Assembly (NCBI GenBank): GCA_963821095.1 | Contig: CAWGCJ010000022.1 | Location: forward strand, 62,001-126,000 | Reading direction: 5' to 3' | Source: CAVPHV01 sp963821095 | GTDB lineage: Bacteria > Actinomycetota > Acidimicrobiia > Spongiisociales > UBA5794 | Length of the DNA: 64,000 bases | Shown here: positions 17,298 through 26,345 of the stretch, piece after piece | How the letters are laid out: every line of letters starts with the position of its first letter | Numbering within the stretch: position 1 is the first letter of the stretch | The notes under the pieces: model-generated | Seen by the model: only the letters and a program-made list of their open reading frames with translations | Database searches by the model: none | Told to the model about the DNA's origin: nothing | Program-made: the position numbers and the translations under genes

Positions 17298-17303
17298 TAC
17301 GCT
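17298..17303 (+). promoter_or_regulatory. -10 hexamer (TACGCT), leaderless geometry
   Basis: It ends eight bases before the ATG at 17312, which has no Shine-Dalgarno sequence. It matches the TAnnnT pattern seen before other genes in the window. It lies just after the stop of the upstream membrane-protein gene. Confidence 0.45.
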
Positions 17304-17311
17304 CCTTCGTC

Positions 17312-17863
17312 ATGAAGATCTACACCAAGAAGGGCGACGACGGCACTACCGGACTTTTTTACGGCGGCAGGGTCGATAAGGACGCCTTGGGCCCTGAGGC
17401 CTACGGAACCGTGGACGAGTCCGTCGCCGCCCTTGGGGTGGCGCGTGCTGTCTCCGACGGCCGAATGTCCGAAGAGCTACTACGCATCCAGCGCGACCTA
17501 TTCGTCGTTGCAGCCGAGTTGGCTACGGCTCCGGAGAACCGGGGGAAGCTCGATGATGGCGTATCCCGAGTGACCGCATCGATGGTCGCCGACCTCGAGA
17601 CCGCCATCGACCGGGTCGTCGCTGACGTTGGGATGCCGACCGAGTTCGTCGTACCCGGGGGCAACGAGGTCGCCGCCGCCATCGATGTCGCCCGCACGGT
17701 GGTGCGGCGGGCCGAGCGTCGGGCGGTTACCTACGCCTCTGCCGGAGGCTTGGAAATGTCTCAGGTGGTGCCGTACCTCAACCGCCTTGCCGACTACCTG
17801 TACATGCTGGCCCGTGCCGCTGAAGGCGAGTGGGTGCCAAGCCGAACGGAGGACGAGAAATGA
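17312..17863 (+). CDS. Cob(I)alamin adenosyltransferase, PduO type
   Basis: Transfers the adenosyl group of ATP to cob(I)alamin, making coenzyme B12. 183 residues, usual size. The N-terminal ATP-binding motif is IYTKKGDDGTTGL. The body has the GTVDESVAALG segment (usually GxVDELNAxLG; here Ser replaces Leu) and RIQRDLFVVAAEL, and the C-terminal signature is RTVVRRAERR with YLNRLADYLYMLAR. ATG at 17312 in MKIYTK is the family-typical start. Coenzyme B12 made here would serve the mutase encoded at 38.5 kb. The stop overlaps the PepA start. Confidence 0.92.
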   Translation: MKIYTKKGDDGTTGLFYGGRVDKDALGPEAYGTVDESVAALGVARAVSDGRMSEELLRIQRDLFVVAAELATAPENRGKLDDGVSRVTASMVADLETAIDRVVADVGMPTEFVVPGGNEVAAAIDVARTVVRRAERRAVTYASAGGLEMSQVVPYLNRLADYLYMLARAAEGEWVPSRTEDEK

Positions 17864-19320
17864 TCGAAGTGGTTGCCGGGGACACCCTGGACGCGGCAAG
17901 TGGCGACGTGCTGGTGGTACCGGTCCTGGCGGGGCTCACGTGGGGCCCCGGGGCGGACTGGGCGGTGGCGGCCCTGGGCGATTGGGTGGAGGATTACCTC
18001 GCGGCCCAGGAGTTCACCGGCAAAGCCGGCCAAATGGCAACCGTGCCCGGTGGTGACGCCGTCGAATTCGGGCGGGTGGTTTTTGTCGGCTTGGGTGATG
18101 AGGTGGATGCCGAGGGGTTGCGCCGTGCGGCCGGAACGGCGGGGCGGGCCGTGAGGCGGTACGCCGCGGTGGTGACCACCCTTCACGACCTCGACATCGA
18201 AGACGCCGCAGAATGTGTTGCCTTCGGATTCGTCGCCGGCCAATACAGCTTCGACAAGTATCTGAGTGAGCCAAGACCGGCGAAGACCGAGATTTTGGCG
18301 CTCGCCGGTGCCGACGGAGCTGCGATGGCCGCCGCCGAGCGAGGATCAACCATTGCGGCGGGTGTGTCGCTCGCCCGTGATCTCATCAACGAGCCGGCCG
18401 CCGCAAAGCCGCCCACCTACCTGGCGGCTGTGGCCGAAGAGATTGCGTCGAACACCGGGTTGGACATCACTGTCTACGACGAGGCGGCCTGTGTCGAGGA
18501 GCGCTTCGGCGGTTTGTTGGGAGTTGCCGCCGGCGCCGCAAGCCCGCCCCGGATGGTCATCCTTCGGCACGAACCGGCGGGGGCCGAGGCTTCCGTGGTG
18601 CTGGTCGGCAAGGGCATCGTATTCGACAGCGGTGGCCTGTCGCTCAAGCCCCCGGCGGCGATGGAGACGATGAAGACGGACATGTCCGGAGCGGCAGCCG
18701 TCTTTGGCGCCATGGAGGCGATCGCCCGACTCGATCTCCCGGTCAAGGTCGTCGCGATTACCCCGCTCACCGAGAACATGCCGGGTGGTGCCGCCCTGCG
18801 GCCCGGCGACGTGTTGCGGGCTCGCAACGGCAAGACGATCGAGGTGCTCAATACCGATGCCGAGGGGCGGTTGGTGCTTGCCGATGGACTGTCGTTGGCT
18901 GTTGAGGAAGAGCCCGACCTCATCGTGGACATCGCCACTCTGACCGGCGCCTGCAAGGTCGCGCTCGGCGCAAACATCGGTGGGTTGCTCGGCAACGAAG
19001 ATGGCGCCATCACCGCCGTGACAGCGGCGGCGGCCCGGGCCGGTGAGAACGTGTGGACCCTCCCGCTCGAAAAGGAGTACGCCCCGTTGATCGAATCCCC
19101 GATCGCCGACGTGAAGAACACGGGAGGTCGTTTTGGCGGCGCGATTACCGCCGCCCTGTTCCTGTCCAACTTCGTCGGTGACGTCCCGTGGGTCCATCTC
19201 GACATCGCCGGCCCGGCCCGAGCCGACAAGGCCGAGCACTACATTCCCAAGGGTGCCACCGGCTTTGGCGTGCGCACCATGGTTGCCCTCGTTGAGGACA
19301 TGGCTCGCGACCAGGGGTAA
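17860..19320 (+). CDS. pepA: Leucyl aminopeptidase, M17 family
   Basis: 486-residue cytosolic dizinc aminopeptidase releasing N-terminal residues from peptides. The N-terminal macro-like domain (to about residue 170) is followed by the catalytic domain: VGKGIVFDSGGLSLKP with the metal-binding Lys and Asp, KTDMSGAAAV, and the family signature NTDAEGRLVLAD carrying the Asp and Glu ligands plus the Arg. The C-terminus has NTGGRFGGAITAALFL. The ATG overlaps the adenosyltransferase stop and has GGAGGACGA upstream; a longer reading is not needed. PepA of some bacteria also binds DNA, but nothing here suggests that. Confidence 0.95.
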   Translation: MIEVVAGDTLDAASGDVLVVPVLAGLTWGPGADWAVAALGDWVEDYLAAQEFTGKAGQMATVPGGDAVEFGRVVFVGLGDEVDAEGLRRAAGTAGRAVRRYAAVVTTLHDLDIEDAAECVAFGFVAGQYSFDKYLSEPRPAKTEILALAGADGAAMAAAERGSTIAAGVSLARDLINEPAAAKPPTYLAAVAEEIASNTGLDITVYDEAACVEERFGGLLGVAAGAASPPRMVILRHEPAGAEASVVLVGKGIVFDSGGLSLKPPAAMETMKTDMSGAAAVFGAMEAIARLDLPVKVVAITPLTENMPGGAALRPGDVLRARNGKTIEVLNTDAEGRLVLADGLSLAVEEEPDLIVDIATLTGACKVALGANIGGLLGNEDGAITAVTAAAARAGENVWTLPLEKEYAPLIESPIADVKNTGGRFGGAITAALFLSNFVGDVPWVHLDIAGPARADKAEHYIPKGATGFGVRTMVALVEDMARDQG

Positions 19321-19414
19321 CGAGTTGCCCGCGATTCGATCCCTCAAGCGCTCTGTCGCCGCATGAAATCCCGAATGTACTCGTCAACAAAGCTCCGTAT
19401 GGGACGTGGGACGA

Positions 19415-19835
19415 ATGTACGCCGTTCGGCGAAATCTGGCGGTCCTGCTTACCGTCGCTCTCCTGAATCTTGGCCTTGGCGTCGCTCCTGCCATCGGTGA
19501 CCACCGGTTGGTCCGAGCTCGCCGAGAACACCGGAGTTGGGCCCGACGCCGGCCGTCTCCACGATGCGTTCATGGACTCCGCAGGCCACCACAAGAACGT
19601 TCTTGGTGACTACAACTACGTGGGTGTTGGCGTGGCCGAAGAACCAGGCGGCAAGCTCTGGTTCTCGGCTGTCTCCATGAAGGTCCCGCCGGGTCTCGTC
19701 GACGATTCGCAGCCGCTGCCTGCCCATGATCCGCCTCCGGCCGACGATTCGAAGCCGCCCGCCGCCGAGCCAAAGCCCCCGGATGTACCGAAGCCTGCGA
19801 TCCCAGTTGCGGAGCTCGAAATCGTGAACCCCTAG
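19415..19835 (+). pseudogene. Decayed secreted CAP/SCP-domain protein
   Basis: The first frame encodes a good signal peptide (YAVRRNLAVLLTVALLNLGL, cleavage after GVAPA). From about 19495 the recognisable sequence continues in another frame: GWSELAENTGVG, LHDAFMDSAGHHKNVLG and YVGVGVAEEPGGKLWFSAVSM. That is only the C-terminal half of a CAP (YkwD/SCP) domain, followed by a Pro/Asp/Lys-rich tail. The first half of the domain, with its helices and first catalytic-like His, is missing. An internal deletion that also shifted the frame explains this best. Intact relatives are secreted, envelope-associated proteins of uncertain activity. Confidence 0.7.
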
Positions 19836-19886
19836 GGGACGGCCCGCGGGTCGCGACCGAATGGGCCTTATGCGATCTAGTCGCGC

Positions 19887-22871
19887 CTATCCGCAGGAGA
19901 CTGGGACCTCGATCGGGAACTCCCCGGCGAAGCCACCGGCAGTTGACACTCTCAAGCGGTAGCTGATGGTGCCGGTGGCACGATCGTCGATCCAAATGTC
20001 CCAGTCGTTCTCGTTCTCGACGGCCCGTCCGGCGACGATATCTCCATAGCTCGACGTGGCGTTGTAGAGAAGGCCGGACTGCCCGCTGCGGTCAATCAGC
20101 TCGGCTGTGACTCCTCGCAGTGTGCCGTTGCCCTTGTTCTCGATGGCGATGTACAGCTCGATCGTTTCGCCGCACTGGGCACGTTTGTCGTTGTTGCCGA
20201 TGCTGTCGCCGCGCACGCCGTCGTCGACGGTGAAGGCGCCGACCTCAACGTCCCCCGTGCCCCCGCCGTCGTCGTCTCCACCTCCGCCGCCACAGTCGAT
20301 CTGGAACGTCCCGTTGAGGGCGACGCGCTCCCCGGCCGAGTTGGTCACCGTCAAGGTGAAGTGAGCTCGATGGCCGTCGGGAGCATTGGAGGCAACGAGC
20401 ATGTCCCAGTCGTTCGTATTGTCACGAACCGCGCCCGGACCCAGCTCCGGGTAGGGCGACGTGCGGTTGTACAGGATCCGCAGGTAGGGATCGCTGGTCG
20501 CAAAGTCGGCATTGAGTCCCGAAACGGTGCCCGCTGCGGTGTTCTCGAGCGCAACGTAGAGCTCGATGGTCTCGCCGCACTGGGCACGCTTGTCGTTGTT
20601 GCCCCTACTGTCGCCTCGCACGCCGTCATCGACGGTAGTGCCCGCGATCTCGAGACCGGTGGGGGAGTCGCCCCCTCCGCCGCCATCACATTCGACGGGG
20701 ATCTCCACGGGAACGGCCCAGAGGCCGCCCCCAGCCGCAACAACGGTGAGGGTGGCACTGATGACGTGGCCGTCCGGAGTGGATCCGGCGATGCGCATGT
20801 CCCAGTCGTTCTGATTGCGCCCACGACCGCCGTTGCTCATGTCGGGGTAGGCCGAATCTGCATTGTGCAGCAAGGTGACCTTGGAGTCAGTTGTGGAGAA
20901 GTCTGCGTTGATGCTCCGCAGGGTGAGTCCGGATTGGTTCTCCAGTGTCACGTAGAGCTCGATCGTTTCGCCGCATTGGGCGCGCTGGTCGTCGTTGCCA
21001 ACGCTGTCACCGGTGGTTCCGTCGTCCACGGTGACCGAAGCGACGTTGAGTGATCCGGCGCCCGGTCCGCCTTCGCATTCGATCGGCAGCTTGTATTCCA
21101 GCGTCCAGGGTCCGCCATCTGCGGTTGTAACGCTGAGCTCGAGCACGGCCTCGTAGCCGGCAGGGGCTCCGGGACCGATAGCGAGGTCCCAGTCGTTGCG
21201 GTTGGTACCCGAGCCGTCGGCCGGGATATCGGGGAAGTCCGACGTGGTGTTGTGGACGATCGAAAGGTAGGGATCTGAGGTCGACAATGTTGCGGCGACT
21301 CGAGTTGCCGTCGCGTCGCCGCTGTTGCCGATCCGGGTCCGCAGCTCGACCGTCTCGTTGCACTGCGCCCGGCCGTCGCCGTTGCCGCTGCTGTCGCCGG
21401 CGTCGTTGTCGTCGATCTCGAGATCGAGGGCGGTGAGGTCGCCGGAATCACCTCCGGGGCCGCCGCCCCCGCCGTCGTCGCCTAGCCCGTCACAAGGGCT
21501 GACGCCATTGATGGCGGTGAGCTGTGGGGAGCTCAATCCGAGCAAGGAACGCAGCGCCTGGGTCGTGAGGGTCGTCGTCGCAGTTTCGGAGTCGGTGAAC
21601 CGCACCCGGGCGGCCGCACCGGAGGGCGAGCACTCGATGATCTCGGCTTCGACGACCTTACGACCGGCGGGGACGCCGACCGCGGCGGCCAAAGTCGAGC
21701 CGGACAGGGTCTTGGTCCAGGTGGCCCTGGGGTTACCGACGGCAGGGTCGACGCTCCAGTGGTCATCAACGCTCACCAGGTAGGGACGGTCGGTTCCGTA
21801 GACGGTTGCGGATGGCTCGGTCCGACCGTAGCTCGATGAGCCGTAGAGGGCGCCGATGGCGATCTTCTTGCCGCCACGCTGCACGCTGGGGTGGGTCACG
21901 ACCTCGCCGGCGGTCTCGCGTGCCGCGTCGAGCCATTGCTGCTGGCCGAGCCCGCTGTGGCCCCAGCCGACGTAACGCTGGTCGACCCCGGTGTCGACCA
22001 CCTGGCACCAGCATCCGGGGCGATTCTGGGGATTACCGCGCTCTACCTGGCGGCTGATGGCGTACGACCGGGCCGCGACGGCCTGCGCCTTGAGCGCCTC
22101 GTAGCCGCCGGAGCGGCCCCAGTAGTAGGGCATCTCCGAGACGCCCAGGACGTAGTCGTCCACATCGATCTTGAGCACCAGGTGAAATGCCGCGGAGTCG
22201 CCATCGGGTCGAATGTGAAGATCCCCATGGGCGTAGGCGCACTCGCGGTTGACGCTTGGTGCCGCGTTCCAGTCCAGCAGCTCACACGGTGAGCCTTCGC
22301 TGTTGGCCGATGAGTAGTTGACCCGGTGGATGGCGACCCGGGTGGTCGGTTGGTCGAGGTCACCGTCCCACGAGAGGTCGAGATCGCAGCTTCCGGTTTC
22401 GTCGACGTCGCTCGTGGTGACGCGGCAGCTGCCGGCCTCGACAATTCTGATCTGGATGGTCTCGCCGATGGGAACCGTGTAGGTAGCGTCGCCGCGAGTG
22501 ACGATGAGTGGCGTGCCCGGTGACGTGATCGCCCGAGGTCGCAACGTGAGCGACTTGGCTTCGCTCTCCAGGTTGACCCACAGTGGTTGGGCGGCCGCCG
22601 CGCCTTGGCCGAGGACCTCGGTCGAGGTGCCCGTGAAGTAGTGAGAGAGGATCTGGTCGGAGTCGGCACCGTCGAGTTTTGCCATTCCGTACGCGCCGTA
22701 CTGGCTCAAGCCAACGGTGTGCCCGAACCCCCCGCCCTCAAAGGTGAAGTCCTGATCGGCCGCCCCTGCTTCGGGGTCGTGTCCCGGCAGGACGACAAGC
22801 ATGGGGGCGAGAAGGAAGATGGCCGCCGCAGCAACTATGCGCCGCGGAAACGGAATGACGAACTTGCTCAT
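19887..22871 (-). CDS. Secreted SpoIID/LytB-domain protein with four tandem repeats
   Basis: 994 residues. An N-terminal signal peptide (about 1-38) precedes a SpoIID/LytB-like region (about 45-400) with GFGHTVGLSQYGAYGMA, DDYVLGVSEMPYYWG and ALKAQAVAARSYA. The domain is named after the sporulation peptidoglycan hydrolase but is widespread in non-sporulating Actinomycetota as a secreted cell-wall protein. From about residue 478 there are four consecutive repeats of about 115-130 residues, each with DDG-x-GDS-x-GN-x-D-RAQCGETIEL, an NDW(D) motif and paired Cys. The third and fourth are most alike, suggesting recent duplication. Loops of Gly/Asp separate them. It is probably an envelope protein with a rod of beta-sandwich modules. 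Confidence 0.88.
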   Translation of the reverse strand: MSKFVIPFPRRIVAAAAIFLLAPMLVVLPGHDPEAGAADQDFTFEGGGFGHTVGLSQYGAYGMAKLDGADSDQILSHYFTGTSTEVLGQGAAAAQPLWVNLESEAKSLTLRPRAITSPGTPLIVTRGDATYTVPIGETIQIRIVEAGSCRVTTSDVDETGSCDLDLSWDGDLDQPTTRVAIHRVNYSSANSEGSPCELLDWNAAPSVNRECAYAHGDLHIRPDGDSAAFHLVLKIDVDDYVLGVSEMPYYWGRSGGYEALKAQAVAARSYAISRQVERGNPQNRPGCWCQVVDTGVDQRYVGWGHSGLGQQQWLDAARETAGEVVTHPSVQRGGKKIAIGALYGSSSYGRTEPSATVYGTDRPYLVSVDDHWSVDPAVGNPRATWTKTLSGSTLAAAVGVPAGRKVVEAEIIECSPSGAAARVRFTDSETATTTLTTQALRSLLGLSSPQLTAINGVSPCDGLGDDGGGGGPGGDSGDLTALDLEIDDNDAGDSSGNGDGRAQCNETVELRTRIGNSGDATATRVAATLSTSDPYLSIVHNTTSDFPDIPADGSGTNRNDWDLAIGPGAPAGYEAVLELSVTTADGGPWTLEYKLPIECEGGPGAGSLNVASVTVDDGTTGDSVGNDDQRAQCGETIELYVTLENQSGLTLRSINADFSTTDSKVTLLHNADSAYPDMSNGGRGRNQNDWDMRIAGSTPDGHVISATLTVVAAGGGLWAVPVEIPVECDGGGGGDSPTGLEIAGTTVDDGVRGDSRGNNDKRAQCGETIELYVALENTAAGTVSGLNADFATSDPYLRILYNRTSPYPELGPGAVRDNTNDWDMLVASNAPDGHRAHFTLTVTNSAGERVALNGTFQIDCGGGGGDDDGGGTGDVEVGAFTVDDGVRGDSIGNNDKRAQCGETIELYIAIENKGNGTLRGVTAELIDRSGQSGLLYNATSSYGDIVAGRAVENENDWDIWIDDRATGTISYRLRVSTAGGFAGEFPIEVPVSCG
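19890..21440 (-). repeat. Four tandem coding repeats of about 350-390 bases
   Basis: Each unit encodes the RAQC-ETIEL and NDWD motifs; starts are near 21440, 21050, 20660 and 20250 on the minus strand. The last two share long near-identical stretches around GRAQC-like and GVRGDS-like codons, so the block can vary by recombination and is prone to misassembly. Confidence 0.75.
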
Positions 22872-22903
22872 GGAGATGCAGCCCTACGTTTGCGTACATC
22901 TCC
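22872..22903. promoter_or_regulatory. Hairpin abutting the SpoIID start codon
   Basis: GGAGATG at 22872 pairs with CATCTCC at 22897, immediately before the minus-strand ATG at 22871. The hairpin would lie in the ribosome-binding region of the mRNA and could reduce initiation. It is short and may be chance. Confidence 0.3.
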
Positions 22904-22958
22904 GCCCTGACCCTGCGGTCAAGCTACCAGGGAATCCACCAAATCCAACGACCGTTGG

Positions 22959-24116
22959 TCAGCGGTCGGGAAGACACGCCTCGTCGTAGTCCACGAGGGC
23001 CGGCGGTGCTGCCTGGTCGCGGCACGCCGGGCAGGCAGGGTCGCGCTCGATTCGCAGCGTCTGGAAGTGTTCGTCGAGTGCGTCATAGGTGAGCAGGCTC
23101 CCGACGAGAGTCTCGCCAACGCCGAGGATGAGTTTGATCGCCTCCATCGCTTGCAGGGAACCGATGATGCCCGGCAAGACTCCGAGCACACCGGCCTCGG
23201 CGCACGAGGGGGCCAATTCCGGTGGGGGCGGCAAGGGAAACAGACAGCGATAGCAGGGCCCCTCGTAGGGCGAGAACACGGAGAGTTGGCCCTCGAAGCG
23301 AAAGATGGAGCCGTGGACGACGGGAACCCCAAGATGGAGGGAGGCGTCGTTGACGAGGTAGCGGGTGGGGAAGTTGTCGGAGCCATCGACGACTAGGTCG
23401 TAACCCCTCATGAGGTCGAGTGCGTTGTCGGCGGTGAGCCGAGTTGGGTGGGCGTCGACTACGACGTCGGGATTGAGGGCAGCGAGTCGCTCGGCCGCCG
23501 TTTCCACCTTGAGACGTCCGATGCCGTTGATGTCGTGCAAGACCTGGCGCTGCAGATTGGAGGCATCGACCCGGTCGCCATCGACGATCCCCAGCCTTCC
23601 GATGCCTGCCGCAGCCAGATACAGCGCGACCGGGGAACCAAGTCCGCCGGCGCCGACCAGGAGCACTCGGGCGTCGAGCAGTCTGCGTTGACCGGCCTCG
23701 CCAACCCCCTGGAGAATGAGGTGGCGGCTATACCGAGCTTGTTGCTCGATGGTCAGGCCGTCGGGTTCGGCCCAGGCTTGGCCGGTTTGTCTCCACGCGG
23801 TGAAGCCGCCCTGAAGCGATGCGACGTTGGTGTAGCCGAGGTGCTGCATCGCCGCGGCGGCGAGGACCGACCGATGCCCGGCAGAGCAATAGACGACAAC
23901 CGGGGCGTCGCGGTCGGGAACCTTCTCCGTCACGGTGTACTCGAGGATGCCCCGGGGGATGAGCACGGCCCCCTCGATGGTGCCGAGATGGTGCTCGTCG
24001 GGCTCCCGGACATCGATCAGCGTCGGCGTCTCGGCGCGGGCGGCGAGCTCATCCACCGTCACTTCGGGCACGTCCCGGAGTGCCGCAGCGACAAGATCCT
24101 GATAGGTGCGAGCCAT
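22959..24116 (-). CDS. Rhodanese-ThiF/MoeB fusion (sulfur-carrier adenylyltransferase)
   Basis: 385 residues. Residues about 1-110 are a rhodanese domain with active-site loop CSAGHRS, which can carry a persulfide. Residues about 120-385 are an E1-like ThiF/MoeB domain: RYSRHLILQGVGEAGQ, nucleotide motif VGAGGLGSPVALYLAAAG, DGSDNFPTRYLVND and two Cys pairs (CYRC, CPAC) for zinc. It would adenylate and thiolate a ubiquitin-like sulfur carrier for thiamine, molybdopterin or cysteine synthesis. The usual actinobacterial MoeZ carries rhodanese at the C-terminus; here the order is reversed. The ATG is six bases after TAGCCT, with no Shine-Dalgarno sequence. No thiS, moaD or cysO gene is in the window. 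Confidence 0.88.
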   Translation of the reverse strand: MARTYQDLVAAALRDVPEVTVDELAARAETPTLIDVREPDEHHLGTIEGAVLIPRGILEYTVTEKVPDRDAPVVVYCSAGHRSVLAAAAMQHLGYTNVASLQGGFTAWRQTGQAWAEPDGLTIEQQARYSRHLILQGVGEAGQRRLLDARVLLVGAGGLGSPVALYLAAAGIGRLGIVDGDRVDASNLQRQVLHDINGIGRLKVETAAERLAALNPDVVVDAHPTRLTADNALDLMRGYDLVVDGSDNFPTRYLVNDASLHLGVPVVHGSIFRFEGQLSVFSPYEGPCYRCLFPLPPPPELAPSCAEAGVLGVLPGIIGSLQAMEAIKLILGVGETLVGSLLTYDALDEHFQTLRIERDPACPACRDQAAPPALVDYDEACLPDR

Positions 24117-24122
24117 GCCCGG

Positions 24123-24128
24123 AGGCTA
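24123..24128 (-). promoter_or_regulatory. -10 hexamer (TAGCCT), leaderless geometry
   Basis: On the minus strand TAGCCT stands six bases before the ATG of the rhodanese-ThiF gene. It is identical in sequence to the hexamer before the gene at 870-1253. Confidence 0.5.
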
Positions 24129-24263
24129 GTGGCGACCGTGGCGCTGCGGCCCCGATCTGCGGCGTACGGCACGTGTCTGCGGTGGCGCTGCACGTCGTTC
24201 CTCTGCGGCTTGGGGCACAAGGATTCCTGCTGAGGCTTCACAGCTCGTTTCCCAGGAGTGAGA

Positions 24264-24941
24264 ATGGAAAGACGGCCAACGGAGGACGACGTGAAGCCGG
24301 ATGGCGGCGACTCATCGCTCAGTGATGAGGCCCGTGAGGTCGACGATCATGCTCGCGAGCTGATTGCGGACCTCACCGGCATGGACGTTCGGAGACGATT
24401 CACCGACCTGGTGAACTGGCGTACGGTGGTGGCGGTCTTCCTCCTTGTGCTGGCCATCAGCACTGCGGTGGTGTATACGAGGCGGTCGACCGATCCTGAG
24501 GCCGTGACCGTCGAGTCTGCTCAATCGGTCGATCCGGCGAACCGCGTATCGGCTCCGGTCGGGTCCGCCGCCAACGTGTCTCTCAACGGAACCTGGATCA
24601 TGTATGCGACCGGCTCGGACGGGATCGAACGCCACACGTTCACCGTGCAGTTTGTCGGCTCCAACACCGGTATTGTCGAGATCCTCGAGGACACCACCGA
24701 GTTTGACGCCACCTTCACACTGGCGGGCGACCAGGTCTCGTTCACCTTCACCCGAATCTTGGACCTTGCCACCGGCGACTGGTCAGAAACGAGTGTCTTC
24801 GGCGGTGCGCTTGTAGGAGCGGATGAGATCTCGGGGGAATACGCACGCGAGAACTGGTCCTGCCTCGTCGATCGGGATCCTCCTTGTGCATACGAGGCGG
24901 AACCGCTTCGATTCCCGTCTCGCCTCGTTCGTCAGCCATAG
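24264..24941 (+). CDS. Single-pass membrane protein with extracytoplasmic beta domain
   Basis: 225 residues from the ATG at 24264 (AGGAG six bases upstream; a GTG two codons earlier is less well placed). An acidic cytosolic N-terminus of about 50 residues is followed by one hydrophobic helix (VVAVFLLVLAISTAVVY) and an extracytoplasmic part of about 140 residues. That part reads as alternating strands (LNGTWIMYATG, HTFTVQFVG, FTLAGDQVSFTF), in the style of small lipocalin-like or calycin folds, and holds two Cys (SCLVDRDPPC) likely to form a disulfide. No family recognised. It lies 147 bases from the divergent rhodanese-ThiF gene. Confidence 0.7.
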   Translation: MERRPTEDDVKPDGGDSSLSDEAREVDDHARELIADLTGMDVRRRFTDLVNWRTVVAVFLLVLAISTAVVYTRRSTDPEAVTVESAQSVDPANRVSAPVGSAANVSLNGTWIMYATGSDGIERHTFTVQFVGSNTGIVEILEDTTEFDATFTLAGDQVSFTFTRILDLATGDWSETSVFGGALVGADEISGEYARENWSCLVDRDPPCAYEAEPLRFPSRLVRQP

Positions 24942-24972
24942 GCGGGCGCCCTACCGCGACACGCTCGTCGTT

Positions 24973-26343
24973 TCAGATCTGCTCGAAGTAGCGCTGCCGC
25001 TCCCAGTCGGTTACCGCGGCGTCGTAGGCCTGCTGCTCGGTGCGGTAGAAGTGGGTGTAGTGCTCCTGAACGTCGGCCCCGAAGGCGTTGCGGACGAACT
25101 CGCTGCTGGCGAAGAGGTTGATCGCGTCGCGCAGGGTGCGGGGGACCTGGGGGAGTTCCTGCGCTTCGTAGATGTTGCCTTCGAAGGCGGGCGGGGGGTC
25201 GATCTGGTTGGCCAGGCCGTCGAGTCCTGCGGCGAGCAGAGCGGAGTAGGCGAGGTACGGATTGCAGTCGGCCCCCGGGATGCGGCACTCGATCCGGAAC
25301 CCGTCACCCGAGCCGACCACCCGGATCCCGGCGGTCCGGTTGTCGTGTGACCAGGCGAGCCGGGTCGGCGCCCAGGAACTCTCTTGGAACCGCTTGTAGG
25401 AGTTGATGGTCGGGGCGAAGAACGGCATGACCTCCGGAACGTAGGCCATCAGGCCGCCGAGGAACCAGCGGAAGGCATTGGAGCCGTGGACCGGGCCGAG
25501 ATCGATATCGCCCGGGAAGGCTGCCTTGTCACCCTCCCACAGGCTCACGTGGACGTGGCAGCTCGATCCGGCTTCGGCGGTGTGCGGCTTTGCCATGAAG
25601 GTGACGGAGACACCTTTGGCATCTGCGATCTCCTTCATCGCCTGCTTCATCACCGTGTGCCGATCGGCCATGGCCAGGATCTCGGCGTAGCGGATGTTCA
25701 TCTCATGCTGGCCGCGGCCCCATTCGCCCTTCGAGTTCTCGACCGGGATGCCCGAAGCTGCCAGGTGGCGGCGCACGTCGGCGTTGTAGAACTCCTCCCT
25801 GCTGCCTTGGAGCAGGTGGTAGTCCTCGATGTACCAGCCGACCGGCGACATGTCGTGGTAGCCGCTCTCGGCAGCCTGGCGGTAGGACTCCTCGTAGAGG
25901 AAGTACTCGAGCTCGGAGGCTGCCATAGCGGTGTAGCCGGCCGCCTTGGCTCGCTCGAGTTGAGCAAGCAGGATCGAGCGTGGTGCCACCGCAACGGGCT
26001 GGTGGGTGGCGTCGTCGGCGAGGCTGCACAACACCAATGCGGTGCGGTCGAGCCAACTGGCGACCCGCAGGGTCGAGAAATCTGGTTCGAGATGGAAGTC
26101 GCCGTAGCCAAGCTCCCAGTTGGCATACCGATAGCCCGGCACCGGCTCCATCTCCATGTCGACGGTGAGCAAGTAGTCACAGGCGTGGGTACCGACCCGA
26201 TGGGCGTCATCGACAAAGAACCCTGCGTCGAAGCGCTTGCCGAGCATGCGGCCGTAGTGGTCGGTGAACGCCACAACGACGGTGTCGATGGATCCTTCGT
26301 CGACGCGGTCCTTCAATTCGGTGAGGGTGAGCAGGCCGTCCAT
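24973..26343 (-). CDS. Glutamine synthetase-like ligase (GS-I fold)
   Basis: 456 residues from the ATG at 26343. It shows the GS catalytic barrel: ASELEYFLYEE (metal-binding Glu), QHEMNIRYAE, TFMAKPHTAEAGSSCHVHVSLW (PF-K-x-(4)-S-G-x-H-x-H variant), NSYKRFQESSWAP, and RIECRIPGADCNPYLAYSALLAAG. Residues before 100 form the beta-grasp. The family includes true GS and gamma-glutamyl-polyamine or -amine synthetases; the short C-terminus and absence of a clear adenylylation Tyr loop favour a catabolic ligase. It starts two bases after the stop of a Ugp-like permease in the same operon, so it probably acts on the imported compound. Confidence 0.85.
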   Translation of the reverse strand: MDGLLTLTELKDRVDEGSIDTVVVAFTDHYGRMLGKRFDAGFFVDDAHRVGTHACDYLLTVDMEMEPVPGYRYANWELGYGDFHLEPDFSTLRVASWLDRTALVLCSLADDATHQPVAVAPRSILLAQLERAKAAGYTAMAASELEYFLYEESYRQAAESGYHDMSPVGWYIEDYHLLQGSREEFYNADVRRHLAASGIPVENSKGEWGRGQHEMNIRYAEILAMADRHTVMKQAMKEIADAKGVSVTFMAKPHTAEAGSSCHVHVSLWEGDKAAFPGDIDLGPVHGSNAFRWFLGGLMAYVPEVMPFFAPTINSYKRFQESSWAPTRLAWSHDNRTAGIRVVGSGDGFRIECRIPGADCNPYLAYSALLAAGLDGLANQIDPPPAFEGNIYEAQELPQVPRTLRDAINLFASSEFVRNAFGADVQEHYTHFYRTEQQAYDAAVTDWERQRYFEQI

Positions 26344-26345
26344 CT

